A stretch of DNA of 6,980 bases from contig CANFHS010000126.1 of the NCBI GenBank assembly GCA_947446835.1, positions 1 to 6,980 of the forward strand. Direction: 5' to 3'. Positions within the stretch are counted from its first letter, which is position 1. Every line of letters starts with the position of its first letter. A program made the position numbers and the translations under genes. Positions 1 through 6,980 of this stretch are shown here, piece after piece. The notes under the pieces are model-generated. The model was not told the origin of the DNA. It saw only the letters and a list, made by a program, of their open reading frames with translations, and did no database searches. This stretch comes from Bacteriovoracaceae bacterium. Lineage in GTDB: Bacteria; Bdellovibrionota; UBA1018.

Positions 1-438
1 CCGGGCATTGCCCCGCACGGTCAGGGTACCGGTCCACGATCCCAGCAGGATCGAGCCGCCGGCGCTGGGCTGCACCACCGAAGTGATCTTGAAGACTTCC
101 GCGGTGTCGAGCTCCACGCGGGTCGAGAACTCGGGCGCGTAAATGCCGGCCTGGAAATAACCGGAAGGACGCATCACCGGATAGGGGCTCTGCAGGCCCG
201 GAATCGGATCCGCGCCGCTCAGGCGGATGTGGTTCACAGGCCTTCCGCCGTAGCCCCACTCACGGATCACCATCACGCGGCAAGGCAGACCCTGGGCATT
301 GACGCCCGAGTATTCAGCCTGGTTCAGGATCGAGCTGAGACGACCCAGCGCGGCTGCCGCGCCTGCGTCGACTTCACTGGCTGCCTGAGCCGAGAACCCC
401 ACAAAAATGGCCAGAAAGGCCACTGCGAACTTCATCAT
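1..438 (-). CDS. Secreted protein of unknown function, N-terminal part (runs off the left edge)
   Basis: An open frame of 146 codons begins at an ATG-ATG pair (positions 438-433 on the minus strand) and stays open to position 1, so the C-terminus is missing. The N-terminus (MMKFAVAFLAIFVGFSAQA) has a basic residue, a hydrophobic core of about 14 residues and an AQA-A or QAA-S cleavage site near residues 19-21. This indicates Sec export to the periplasm or outside. There is no lipobox cysteine, so it is probably not a lipoprotein. The mature part has a short Ala-rich stretch (about residues 22-33), one cysteine (residue 53), and is then rich in beta-type sequence with Gly, Pro and aromatic residues. 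I recognise no family. A purine-rich ribosome binding site (AAGGGGG) lies 4-7 bases before the two ATGs and supports this start. It follows the P5C dehydrogenase gene on the same strand after a 63-base gap but appears to have its own promoter. Confidence 0.8.
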   Translation of the reverse strand, partial: MMKFAVAFLAIFVGFSAQAASEVDAGAAAALGRLSSILNQAEYSGVNAQGLPCRVMVIREWGYGGRPVNHIRLSGADPIPGLQSPYPVMRPSGYFQAGIYAPEFSTRVELDTAEVFKITSVVQPSAGGSILLGSWTGTLTVRGNAR

Positions 439-473
439 GTTTCCCCCTTGCACCCCTGCAATACCCTGGGAAA
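439..473 (-). promoter_or_regulatory. Hairpin-forming leader with Shine-Dalgarno site before the secreted protein gene
   Basis: Read on the minus strand, an inner inverted repeat TTGCA-GGGG-TGCAA (461-448) is nested in an outer pair TTTCCC (473-468) and GGGAAA (445-440). The outer right arm overlaps the purine-rich ribosome binding site of the gene starting at 438, so folding of a long enough transcript could mask that site. If transcription starts near 463, as the candidate promoter suggests, only the inner 5-bp hairpin would be in the RNA. The repeats are seen directly; any control function is inferred. Confidence 0.35.
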
Positions 474-498
474 TATGCGGCCCTCACGGGCAAGTCAA
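470..498 (-). promoter_or_regulatory. Candidate sigma-70 type promoter for the secreted protein gene
   Basis: On the minus strand a TTGACT hexamer (498-493) matches five of six bases of the -35 consensus. It is followed after 17 bases by TATTTC (475-470), a weak -10 match. An overlapping CATATT (477-472) matches better but gives a 15-base spacer. The site lies just after the stop codon of the P5C dehydrogenase gene and would start transcription near 463, about 25 bases before the ATG at 438. The -35 match and spacing are good and the -10 is poor. The promoter usage of this organism is unknown. Confidence 0.4.
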
Positions 499-501
499 CC
501 C

Positions 502-2121
<1,620 letters not shown>

Positions 2122-2150
2122 GGGCCGGTCATAGCACAAAACCCGGAGGC

Positions 2151-3023
2151 TCAAGTCGCTTTCGGGGAAGGCGGAGTCTTCTCGCTGATGTTGCCCAACG
2201 CCTTGAGGAAACGCTTGTGCGGGCTGTTCTTCGGGTAAGCCAGATAGAGGGTGGTCGTGGAGTCCGGACCCAGCGGCTCGAACACGACCTTCTCACGACG
2301 GGCCATCCAGGCCACCGCGTGCCACGGCAGCACTGATGCCGCGCCGGGGGTTTCGGAAACCCAGACACCCACCGCGGTCATGTCCTGCCAGAGGATGCGG
2401 TAAACCGGCGGCGGCAATTTCTGGCGGCGCACCAGCCACATATCCACAGGATTCTCGTGCATGGCCACCGTTCCCCACTGGTACTTGCGCAGGTCCTGGT
2501 GCTTGACCGCGGGATGGCGGACCAGGCCCCAGCGCTCCGTGTAGATGGATTTGCACACGTAGTCCGAGAGCTCCTCGCGGTGCTCGAGGATGCCCGCGTC
2601 CGCGCCGGCCTGGATCGTGTCGAGCGAAACCTTGGAAAGCGGCGACACTCGCGCTTCCAGCAACAAGGCGGGAAAGTCCTTCTCCACCTGGTGCCACCAG
2701 GGCAGCACCTTTTCGCGCAGGAAAAGCTGGGGGCCGACCAGCACGAAGTGCTCGGGATCGCCCGCCACATCCTGGATGCGCCTCAGGCCGGTTTCCCAGG
2801 CCGTGATCATCTTGTCGGCCAGGGCCGCCAGCTCGAGTGCCTGCGGAAGGGGCTTGAGCCCCCGGGGGCCGCGGCGCTCGAACAGCAACGTGCCGATTTC
2901 CTCTTCGATGGCGTGGACGCGTTTGGACAAGGCCGACTGGGTCAGGTGAAGCCGATCGGCGGCGCGAGTCAGGTTCGGATCCGCCACCAGAACCTGAATG
3001 ATCCGCAGCGAGTTGATTTCCAT
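2151..3023 (-). CDS. LysR-family transcriptional regulator
   Basis: A 290-residue cytoplasmic DNA-binding protein of normal LysR length. The N-terminal winged helix-turn-helix spans about residues 1-60, with the family pattern LTRAADRLHLTQSALSKRVH (18-37) followed by IEEEIGTLLFERRG. A linker helix (about 62-88) leads to a substrate-binding-type effector domain (about 92-280), which starts at FVLVGPQLFLREKVLP. I chose the ATG at 3023 (MEINSLRIIQVL) because LysR proteins begin just before the first helix; the frame stays open upstream to about 3188, but that part is not LysR-like and would cross the divergent control region. No clear Shine-Dalgarno site precedes it. It lies directly upstream of pruA on the same strand, so control of pruA and of itself is the simplest inference. 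The effector ligand cannot be read from sequence. LysR proteins often also act on a divergent neighbour, here the PilZ gene 115 bases away. Confidence 0.92.
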   Translation of the reverse strand: MEINSLRIIQVLVADPNLTRAADRLHLTQSALSKRVHAIEEEIGTLLFERRGPRGLKPLPQALELAALADKMITAWETGLRRIQDVAGDPEHFVLVGPQLFLREKVLPWWHQVEKDFPALLLEARVSPLSKVSLDTIQAGADAGILEHREELSDYVCKSIYTERWGLVRHPAVKHQDLRKYQWGTVAMHENPVDMWLVRRQKLPPPVYRILWQDMTAVGVWVSETPGAASVLPWHAVAWMARREKVVFEPLGPDSTTTLYLAYPKNSPHKRFLKALGNISEKTPPSPKAT

Positions 3024-3138
3024 ACCGGAATAGTAGTCAGGAAGCCGCGTTTCGGGAACAGTTTCTACCCGGGGAGCCCCGATTTTGGCCTTCCCGGGAA
3101 TTCTGTTAACCTGAAGGAACAAGGAACGACCTTTTTCC
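3024..3138. promoter_or_regulatory. Divergent control region between the LysR gene and the PilZ-tadA operon
   Basis: These 115 non-coding bases separate two divergent operons and should carry both promoters. They hold several short inverted repeats: CGGGG-AG-CCCCG (3070-3081), the perfect palindrome TTCCCGGGAA (3091-3100), and GTTAAC (3105-3110). The last lies inside TTC-N9-GAA (3101-3115), which fits the loose T-N11-A pattern of LysR operators. A related half-palindrome TTCGGGAA sits at 3051-3058, with its GGGAA exactly 42 bases from the one in TTCCCGGGAA. On the minus strand TACTAT (3035-3030) could be a -10 box, but no good -35 partner is visible; I found no convincing plus-strand promoter. 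Confidence 0.45.
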
Positions 3139-3945
3139 GTGAAGAAACACACCTCGCGATTCCTGAAACTCCTGGCCCTCTGCTTCATGGCCTATCCCGT
3201 GACCTACCTGGTGGCGGCGGCCCTGCTGTACGACATTCCAGCCAGCTCCTGCCTGAGCATCCTGCTCTCTCCAGGATTCCAGCTGCTGAGCCTGGTTTCG
3301 GTGATTGCCGGTTACGGACTCTGGGAAATGCTCCGCTGGTCCTGGTACCTGTTCCTGGTGTCGCTCGTGGCATCGGCCTATTTCGCCGCCATCCTGGCGC
3401 TCGACTATGGCGAAAGCCACCACCGCGCCCTGGCCTACTTCCTCTCCATCCTGGGCCTGGTGGCCCTGGCCATCCGCGTTTCCCGCGAGCTCAAGGTCCC
3501 CTATTTCCTGCCCAGCATCCGCTGGTGGGAATCCAATCCCCGCTACAAGCTCAGCGCGCAGGCCAACCTGTCGCGCACCGAAGGAAACGAGACGGTTCCC
3601 GGCGAAATTCTCGACCTCTCGCTGGGCGGATGCTTTGTGAAACTCCGGAGCAACCTGAAGCTCAATGAGTCCGTCCGGGTCGACTTCACCCTGTTCGGGC
3701 AAGCCGTGCAGGCGGAAGGCCTGGTGGTCTGGACCACCGAAAGCGCGGTGACCCATCCCAAAGGCGTGGGCATCAAGTTTTCCAGCCTGCCCAAGCCCCA
3801 GCGCAAGCTCCTGAAGGCCATGACCCGGCGTCTGAAGCAGATTTCCCGCCTCTACCGCCGGTCCCGCTACCTGATGAGCCAGGAAGAATTTTCGGCGCGC
3901 ATCGAGGAACTCCGGACGACGCCACTCAAGCTGGAGGCCCCGTGA
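3139..3945 (+). CDS. Membrane protein with four N-terminal helices and a cytoplasmic PilZ domain
   Basis: This 268-residue protein has four hydrophobic segments (about residues 8-30, 41-62, 69-89 and 97-114), which anchor it in the inner membrane. A PilZ domain follows (about 130-230) and a basic, probably helical tail (about 222-260). PilZ domains bind cyclic di-GMP through RxxxR and D/NxSxxG. The second motif is intact as D159-L-S161-L-G-G164. In the first, Arg135 (in NPRYKL) aligns with the second arginine, but the residue four before it is Glu131; the nearest upstream arginine is Arg128. Cyclic di-GMP binding is therefore uncertain. The start is a GTG giving MKKHTSRF. No other start codon lies between it and the in-frame stop at 3112, though an internal ATG near 3187 exists. 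An AAGGA about 13 bases upstream is a distant ribosome binding site. Its stop overlaps the start of tadA by 4 bases, so they are probably co-transcribed and coupled in translation. The target process is unknown. Confidence 0.85.
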   Translation: MKKHTSRFLKLLALCFMAYPVTYLVAAALLYDIPASSCLSILLSPGFQLLSLVSVIAGYGLWEMLRWSWYLFLVSLVASAYFAAILALDYGESHHRALAYFLSILGLVALAIRVSRELKVPYFLPSIRWWESNPRYKLSAQANLSRTEGNETVPGEILDLSLGGCFVKLRSNLKLNESVRVDFTLFGQAVQAEGLVVWTTESAVTHPKGVGIKFSSLPKPQRKLLKAMTRRLKQISRLYRRSRYLMSQEEFSARIEELRTTPLKLEAP

Positions 3946-4397
3946 GCACCCCGGGCGCCATGGACGAAGCGCTGCGCCTGGCCGAGGAGGCCGCGGCCGA
4001 CGACGAGGTTCCGGTGGGCGCGGTGATCCTGCACGAAGGCAGGATCGTGGGCCGGGGGCGCAATCGGCGCGAGAAATCGCAGGACCCGTTGGGCCACGCC
4101 GAGATCGCGGCCATCGCCGAGGCCGCAAGGACGCTGGGCAGCTGGCGCCTCAGCGACTGCGAGCTGGTGGTCACGCTGGAGCCCTGCCCCATGTGCCTGG
4201 GCGCCCTCCAGCAGGCCCGCGTCAAGAGTGTCACCTATGGCGCGGCCGACCCCAAGGGCGGCGCCCTCAGCCTCGGCTACCGCCTGCATGAGGACGTCCG
4301 CACGAACCATCGCTTCGAGGTGGTGCTCCGGGAAGACCCGCGCTGCGGCCAGGTGCTCCGGGAATTTTTCAAAGCCCGTCGCAAAAGCTTCGTGTAA
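3942..4397 (+). CDS. tadA: tRNA-specific adenosine deaminase TadA
   Basis: TadA converts adenosine-34 to inosine in the anticodon of tRNA-Arg(ACG), allowing one tRNA to read several arginine codons; it is usually essential and works as a cytoplasmic homodimer. The 151-residue protein is of normal length. It has the zinc site and catalytic Glu of the cytidine/deoxycytidylate deaminase fold: His52-Ala-Glu54 in GHAEI, and Cys82/Cys85 in LEPCPMC. Other family landmarks are EVPVGAV (22-28), GRNR (39-42), GSWRL, YGAADPKGGA (99-108), NHRFEV (122-127) and the C-terminal FFKARR. The GTG start at 3942 overlaps the PilZ stop (GTGA) and has GGAGG four bases upstream. An ATG at 3960 would also give a full deaminase domain but has no ribosome binding site at a usual distance. 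It is second in a three-gene plus-strand cluster. Confidence 0.95.
   Translation: MSTPGAMDEALRLAEEAAADDEVPVGAVILHEGRIVGRGRNRREKSQDPLGHAEIAAIAEAARTLGSWRLSDCELVVTLEPCPMCLGALQQARVKSVTYGAADPKGGALSLGYRLHEDVRTNHRFEVVLREDPRCGQVLREFFKARRKSFV
4322..4364 (+). repeat. 13-bp direct repeat inside tadA
   Basis: The sequence GGTGCTCCGGGAA occurs at 4322-4334 and again at 4352-4364, exactly 30 bases (ten codons) apart. Both copies are in frame and encode VLRE, giving VLRE-DPRCGQ-VLRE near the TadA C-terminus. It is probably chance plus shared codon preference, since both segments align with normal TadA helix sequence. Confidence 0.6.
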
Positions 4398-4406
4398 AGT
4401 CGCCCC

Positions 4407-4859
4407 ATGACCATGAAACTTCACTTTGCGAGTTTGTCGTTGGGCGCTTCCGTGGATCAGCAAACGGGCAACCTGTCGGTCTTCGACGTCGTCGACGAGA
4501 TCCGCACGCCCCAGCTTCCGATCCAGATCCAGCAGCTCGTCATCTCGCTCTCGCTCGAAAAATCCGGCACCGGCCCCGCCACCGGCAAGATGTTCATCCA
4601 CGTCATCACGCCGGACCGCAAGCAGGCCCTGGTGGGCTCAGGCGAAATGAACGTTCCCGCCGACCAGCGCCGCATGAAGGCCGTGTTCCGACTGGGCGGG
4701 TTCCCCGTCAGCCAGTTCGGCCAGCACCGCTTTGTCCTGTCCTGGCTCAACGCCCAGGGCGTCAAGGAAGGCGAGGCGCTGCTGGACTTCGACGCAATCC
4801 AGACGCAGCAGATCGCCCAGGGCATGAGCCCTTCGGAAAAGCCCGAACTGCCGAACTGA
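4407..4859 (+). CDS. Small conserved-type protein, DUF6941-like, function unknown
   Basis: A 150-residue soluble protein with no signal peptide or membrane segment. The opening pattern (MKLHFASLSLGASVDQQTGNLSVFDVVDEI) resembles what I recall of the DUF6941 family: a short strand, then residues like 'G.LSVFDVVD.I', then alternating beta strands ending in an acidic 'LLDFDAI' segment. That match is from memory and moderate; no enzymatic role is known to me. No cysteines or catalytic-looking motifs stand out. The C-terminal tail (about 135-150) is polar and probably disordered. It starts 9 bases after the tadA stop, so it is probably in the same operon. The start may be the ATG at 4407 or the one at 4413 (MKLHF); neither has a clear ribosome binding site, and translation may depend on coupling to tadA. 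It converges on pmbA, whose stop lies about 32 bases further on. Confidence 0.75.
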   Translation: MTMKLHFASLSLGASVDQQTGNLSVFDVVDEIRTPQLPIQIQQLVISLSLEKSGTGPATGKMFIHVITPDRKQALVGSGEMNVPADQRRMKAVFRLGGFPVSQFGQHRFVLSWLNAQGVKEGEALLDFDAIQTQQIAQGMSPSEKPELPN

Positions 4860-4891
4860 AACAGGCTCGCGCCCGTTCCAGGACCCGCGCT

Positions 4892-6271
4892 TCAGCCGAC
4901 CACGGACACGTCGTTCAGGAGAGCGAACTCGGGGCCGTAGTATCCCTGGCCATTGGCCTGGTCGGACGAGAAGTGCGCGCGCTTGACCCGGTTCGAGCTG
5001 AGCCGGACCTTGCGGAAGTTCTCGCTGACCGAGCCCGAGATCGAGCCCCCCTTGATCCAGCTGACCGTGCCCCGGACGTTGTCGAAGAGGCGCGCCAGGC
5101 GGATCTCGCTCGAGAACGTGCCTGAGTTCGGGTCCGGAAAGATGCTCGAAAACTGGAGCACCTCCAGGACCTGCGGCGCCGAGCGCGACAGCTCCTGGTG
5201 ACTGGAAGTGCCGGGCTCCACCACCAGGCTTCCGCGCACGGTGGTGGGCTCGATGCCCAGGTACTGCGAATACTGGGCGTCGGCCGAGATGGCCTGCACC
5301 CGGTTCTTCTGGACCAGGCTCAGGGGCTTCTGGGGCACGCCCTGCTCGGAAACAGGCGTGGTGTCGGCGCCGTAATCCAGGCTCGGGTCGAGCGTGAAGG
5401 TGAGCAGATCGCCTTCGGCTCCGGGCACCAGCTCCTCGCCCGGCTTGACGTGCGGCAGCTGGTTGTAATGCGCCACTCCCGAAAGCCTGGGCAGCTGGGC
5501 GGCCAGTACAAGCGCCAGGACTTCCGAATCCACGATGACCGGGTAATGACCGGTCAGGGGCTTGGAGACGCGCAACGAATTCTCGGCGCGTTCGGAAGTC
5601 TCGTCAAAGAGCTTCTCCACATCCAGGTCATCCAGGCTGACCGCCCATTGGGTGGCCAGGAATTCGTCCGAGCGGACCGTGCCGTCTTCCGCACGCTCGG
5701 CCATCGAGTAGGCGGCTTCGAGGTAGATGCGGCTCTGCGACTGCCGATGGGTCAGCCCGTTGGCCAGGTGGAGCTCGGAATCATGGACCGACAGGAAGAG
5801 CTCGGCCGAGTTGAAGCGGGTGGAGCGCTTCCTGGCCACCGCGGCCGCGATGCGGCGGGTGACCTGCTCCACCACGCTTTCCAGGTCCTCGGCCATGCGC
5901 GGATCGGCGGTCTTGAGCTCGGGCAACCGCTCGGCCGGAGGCTGGGGCTGCGACCAGGCCTGGTGATCGGTCTGCAGCGCGGACTGGACAGCGGCTTCCA
6001 GCTGGGGCCGGAGCGCGCGAAGCGGATCGAGCCGCTTCAGGATCTCGCCCTGGCGCGAGGAATCCGCGCGGTTCACCGCGATGCGCACGAACGTGCTTTC
6101 GGAACGGGCCTCGCGGTCCTGGTCCACACCCAGGGACTGCTGGTCCTGCAGGAAGTAGCGCTCGCGGCGATGCACGTGCTCGCGCGTGATGGACCACGAC
6201 TTGACCACGCCCAGCGAGCGCAGCTCGGATTTCAACTGATCCAGGTTCCAGAGCATCACTGAAGAAGCCAT
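4892..6271 (-). CDS. pmbA: TldE/PmbA-type subunit of a TldD/TldE metallopeptidase
   Basis: TldE (PmbA) pairs with TldD to form a cytoplasmic protease; known roles are removing leader peptides from ribosomally made peptides such as microcin B17 and degrading unfolded small proteins such as the CcdA antitoxin. TldE carries no metal site of its own, and no HExxxH is present here. The 459-residue length matches the family (about 450). The N-terminal half (1-235) has the divergent PmbA/TldD N-domain. The C-terminal half begins near TGHYPVIVDSEV (240-251), continues through the EQGVPQKPLSLVQ block (309-321), and ends with GGSISGSVSENFRKVRLSS (408-426) and GYYGPEFALLNDVSVVG (443-459), the typical PmbA finish. 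It starts 4 bases after the tldD stop with only a weak G-rich site, suggesting translational coupling. The N-domain is poorly conserved and Gln/Arg-rich in places. The substrate is unknown. Confidence 0.85.
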   Translation of the reverse strand: MASSVMLWNLDQLKSELRSLGVVKSWSITREHVHRRERYFLQDQQSLGVDQDREARSESTFVRIAVNRADSSRQGEILKRLDPLRALRPQLEAAVQSALQTDHQAWSQPQPPAERLPELKTADPRMAEDLESVVEQVTRRIAAAVARKRSTRFNSAELFLSVHDSELHLANGLTHRQSQSRIYLEAAYSMAERAEDGTVRSDEFLATQWAVSLDDLDVEKLFDETSERAENSLRVSKPLTGHYPVIVDSEVLALVLAAQLPRLSGVAHYNQLPHVKPGEELVPGAEGDLLTFTLDPSLDYGADTTPVSEQGVPQKPLSLVQKNRVQAISADAQYSQYLGIEPTTVRGSLVVEPGTSSHQELSRSAPQVLEVLQFSSIFPDPNSGTFSSEIRLARLFDNVRGTVSWIKGGSISGSVSENFRKVRLSSNRVKRAHFSSDQANGQGYYGPEFALLNDVSVVG

Positions 6272-6275
6272 CCCA

Positions 6276-6980
6276 TCACCCCAGGGTCACTTGGTCGAGG
6301 AGCAGGTAGGGCCCGCCGCAGCCGGCCTGCACGAACTCCTTGTGGTACTTGCCGCAGCCGCCCACATCGTTGAAGGGATGTTCGGCCGAGTCGGGGGCCG
6401 CGTTTTCGGCCTCGATCTTGGACTTGCCGCTGATGGCGGCCAGCACCTCGGGCACATAACCCGTGAGCTGCACGTCGCCTCCGGCCGGACCCTTGAACAC
6501 GCGGCCCGTGAGCTTGCCGTTCTTCACTTCGCGCAGGTAGGCCAGGCCCACCTGGATGCCCATGCCCTTGGGATCCTCCATGCCGCCGGCCACATCGGTG
6601 GCCAGGAAACCGTCCTGGATGCGCGACAGCAGCTCGGCCAGGGTGCTTTCGCCCGCGCTGAAGTAGGTGTTGGTCTGGCGCGTGTAGACGCCATGGGCCC
6701 AGTTCTCGCGCTTGCCATTGGCCGTGCGGGGCACGCCCAGGCGCAAGGCCGAGGTCAGGTTGGTCATGGGCGCGCGCAGCTTGCCTTCGTCAAGCAGCAC
6801 CTGCTCGCGGGCCAGCCAGCCTTCTTCGTCAAAGAAGTAGCTGCCCCAGGCCGCCCAGGGCTTGTCGCCGTTGCGGTAGATGGCCGGATTGTTCAGGATC
6901 GTGGCCATGCGGTTGCCCACGCGCTCGGGCGAACCCTGCTCCTGCTCCAGATGGATTTCCCAGGCCTTGCTGCGGCCACG
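6276..6980 (-). CDS. tldD: TldD-type metallopeptidase subunit, C-terminal part (runs off the right edge)
   Basis: The 234 visible residues are the C-terminal half of TldD, the zinc-bearing subunit of the TldD/TldE protease. The frame is open to the window edge. A GTG at 6920 is an internal Val codon, since 20 more in-frame codons precede it (RGRSKAWEIHLEQEQGSPER) and it sits mid-domain. Family landmarks are VGNRMA (21-26 of the visible part), the YFFDEEG turn (48-54), RQTNTYF (101-107, matching the usual RMTNT), DGFLATDVAGGMEDPKGMG (123-141), and the end motif GGCGKYHKEF (207-216). The cysteine in that motif (visible residue 209, codon 6354-6356) should be the third zinc ligand known from E. 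coli TldD. The HExxxH helix that supplies the two histidines must lie upstream of the window. A second cysteine follows 12 residues later in AGCGGPYLLL. It is probably the first of two operon genes, with pmbA 4 bases downstream. Confidence 0.88.
   Translation of the reverse strand, partial: RGRSKAWEIHLEQEQGSPERVGNRMATILNNPAIYRNGDKPWAAWGSYFFDEEGWLAREQVLLDEGKLRAPMTNLTSALRLGVPRTANGKRENWAHGVYTRQTNTYFSAGESTLAELLSRIQDGFLATDVAGGMEDPKGMGIQVGLAYLREVKNGKLTGRVFKGPAGGDVQLTGYVPEVLAAISGKSKIEAENAAPDSAEHPFNDVGGCGKYHKEFVQAGCGGPYLLLDQVTLG

Noticed and set aside
2122..2150. Short ATG frame at 2132 between the LysR gene and pruA as a leader peptide
   Set aside because: It ends after four codons (ATG ACC GGC CCA TGA) and has no ribosome binding site or attenuator-like structure.
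3085..3109. Possible promoter TTGGCC ... TGTTAA for the PilZ operon
   Set aside because: The spacer is only about 13 bases and both hexamers are weak matches.
2457..3668. A 403-codon plus-strand frame crossing the LysR gene, the control region and the PilZ gene
   Set aside because: It spans two real genes on different strands and the intergenic region, with no domain and no plausible start signal. It is a GC-bias shadow.
3106..4128. A 340-codon minus-strand frame opposite the PilZ gene and tadA
   Set aside because: Its product is compositionally biased (Gly, Gln, Arg, Ala) and antisense to two well-supported genes.
4860..4891. Possible two-way terminator between the convergent DUF6941-like gene and pmbA
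   Set aside because: The 32 bases are GC-rich but the arms (CGCGCCC and CCCGCGC) do not form a real inverted repeat, and there is no T-run on either strand.
5198..6262. A 354-codon plus-strand frame opposite pmbA
   Set aside because: Antisense to a gene with family motifs to its last residue; its product is Gly/Arg/Gln/Leu-rich with no domain.

Overview
The window is a GC-rich bacterial chromosome segment, packed with genes and strongly biased to G/C in third codon positions. It reads as ordinary chromosomal DNA: I see no insertion sequence, phage gene, CRISPR array, rRNA or tRNA. The mix of genes (a eukaryote/ALDH4-type P5C dehydrogenase, a membrane PilZ protein and a paired TldD/TldE metallopeptidase) would fit a Bdellovibrionota or deltaproteobacteria-like Gram-negative. 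That placement is a low-confidence inference; no marker gene here settles taxonomy.

Layout. Positions 1-3023 are minus strand. Read in the direction of transcription they hold a LysR-type regulator (3023-2151), a 1-pyrroline-5-carboxylate dehydrogenase (2121-502), and the start of a secreted protein of unknown function (438 to beyond position 1). The last one has its own candidate promoter and a small hairpin before its ribosome binding site. Positions 3024-3138 are a divergent intergenic region rich in short inverted repeats. Positions 3139-4859 are a plus-strand cluster of three tightly spaced genes: a four-helix membrane protein with a PilZ domain, the tRNA adenosine deaminase TadA (4-bp overlap with the PilZ gene), and a small protein resembling DUF6941. 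Positions 4892-6980 are again minus strand: a TldD-TldE/PmbA pair, with TldD running off the right edge and TldE starting 4 bases after its stop. The DUF6941-like gene and pmbA converge with about 32 bases between them and no clear terminator.

Functional picture. The left operon likely feeds carbon from proline, ornithine or arginine into glutamate, with the LysR protein as its probable regulator; no proline dehydrogenase is visible. The middle operon joins a possible cyclic-di-GMP-linked membrane protein to an essential translation enzyme. The right operon makes the two subunits of a TldD/TldE-type protease whose substrate cannot be read from the window.

I found no convincing undescribed system. 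The points most worth a second look are the altered first arginine of the PilZ motif, the repeat-rich divergent control region, the nested inverted repeat over the start of the secreted gene, and the TldD/TldE pair with no visible substrate gene.
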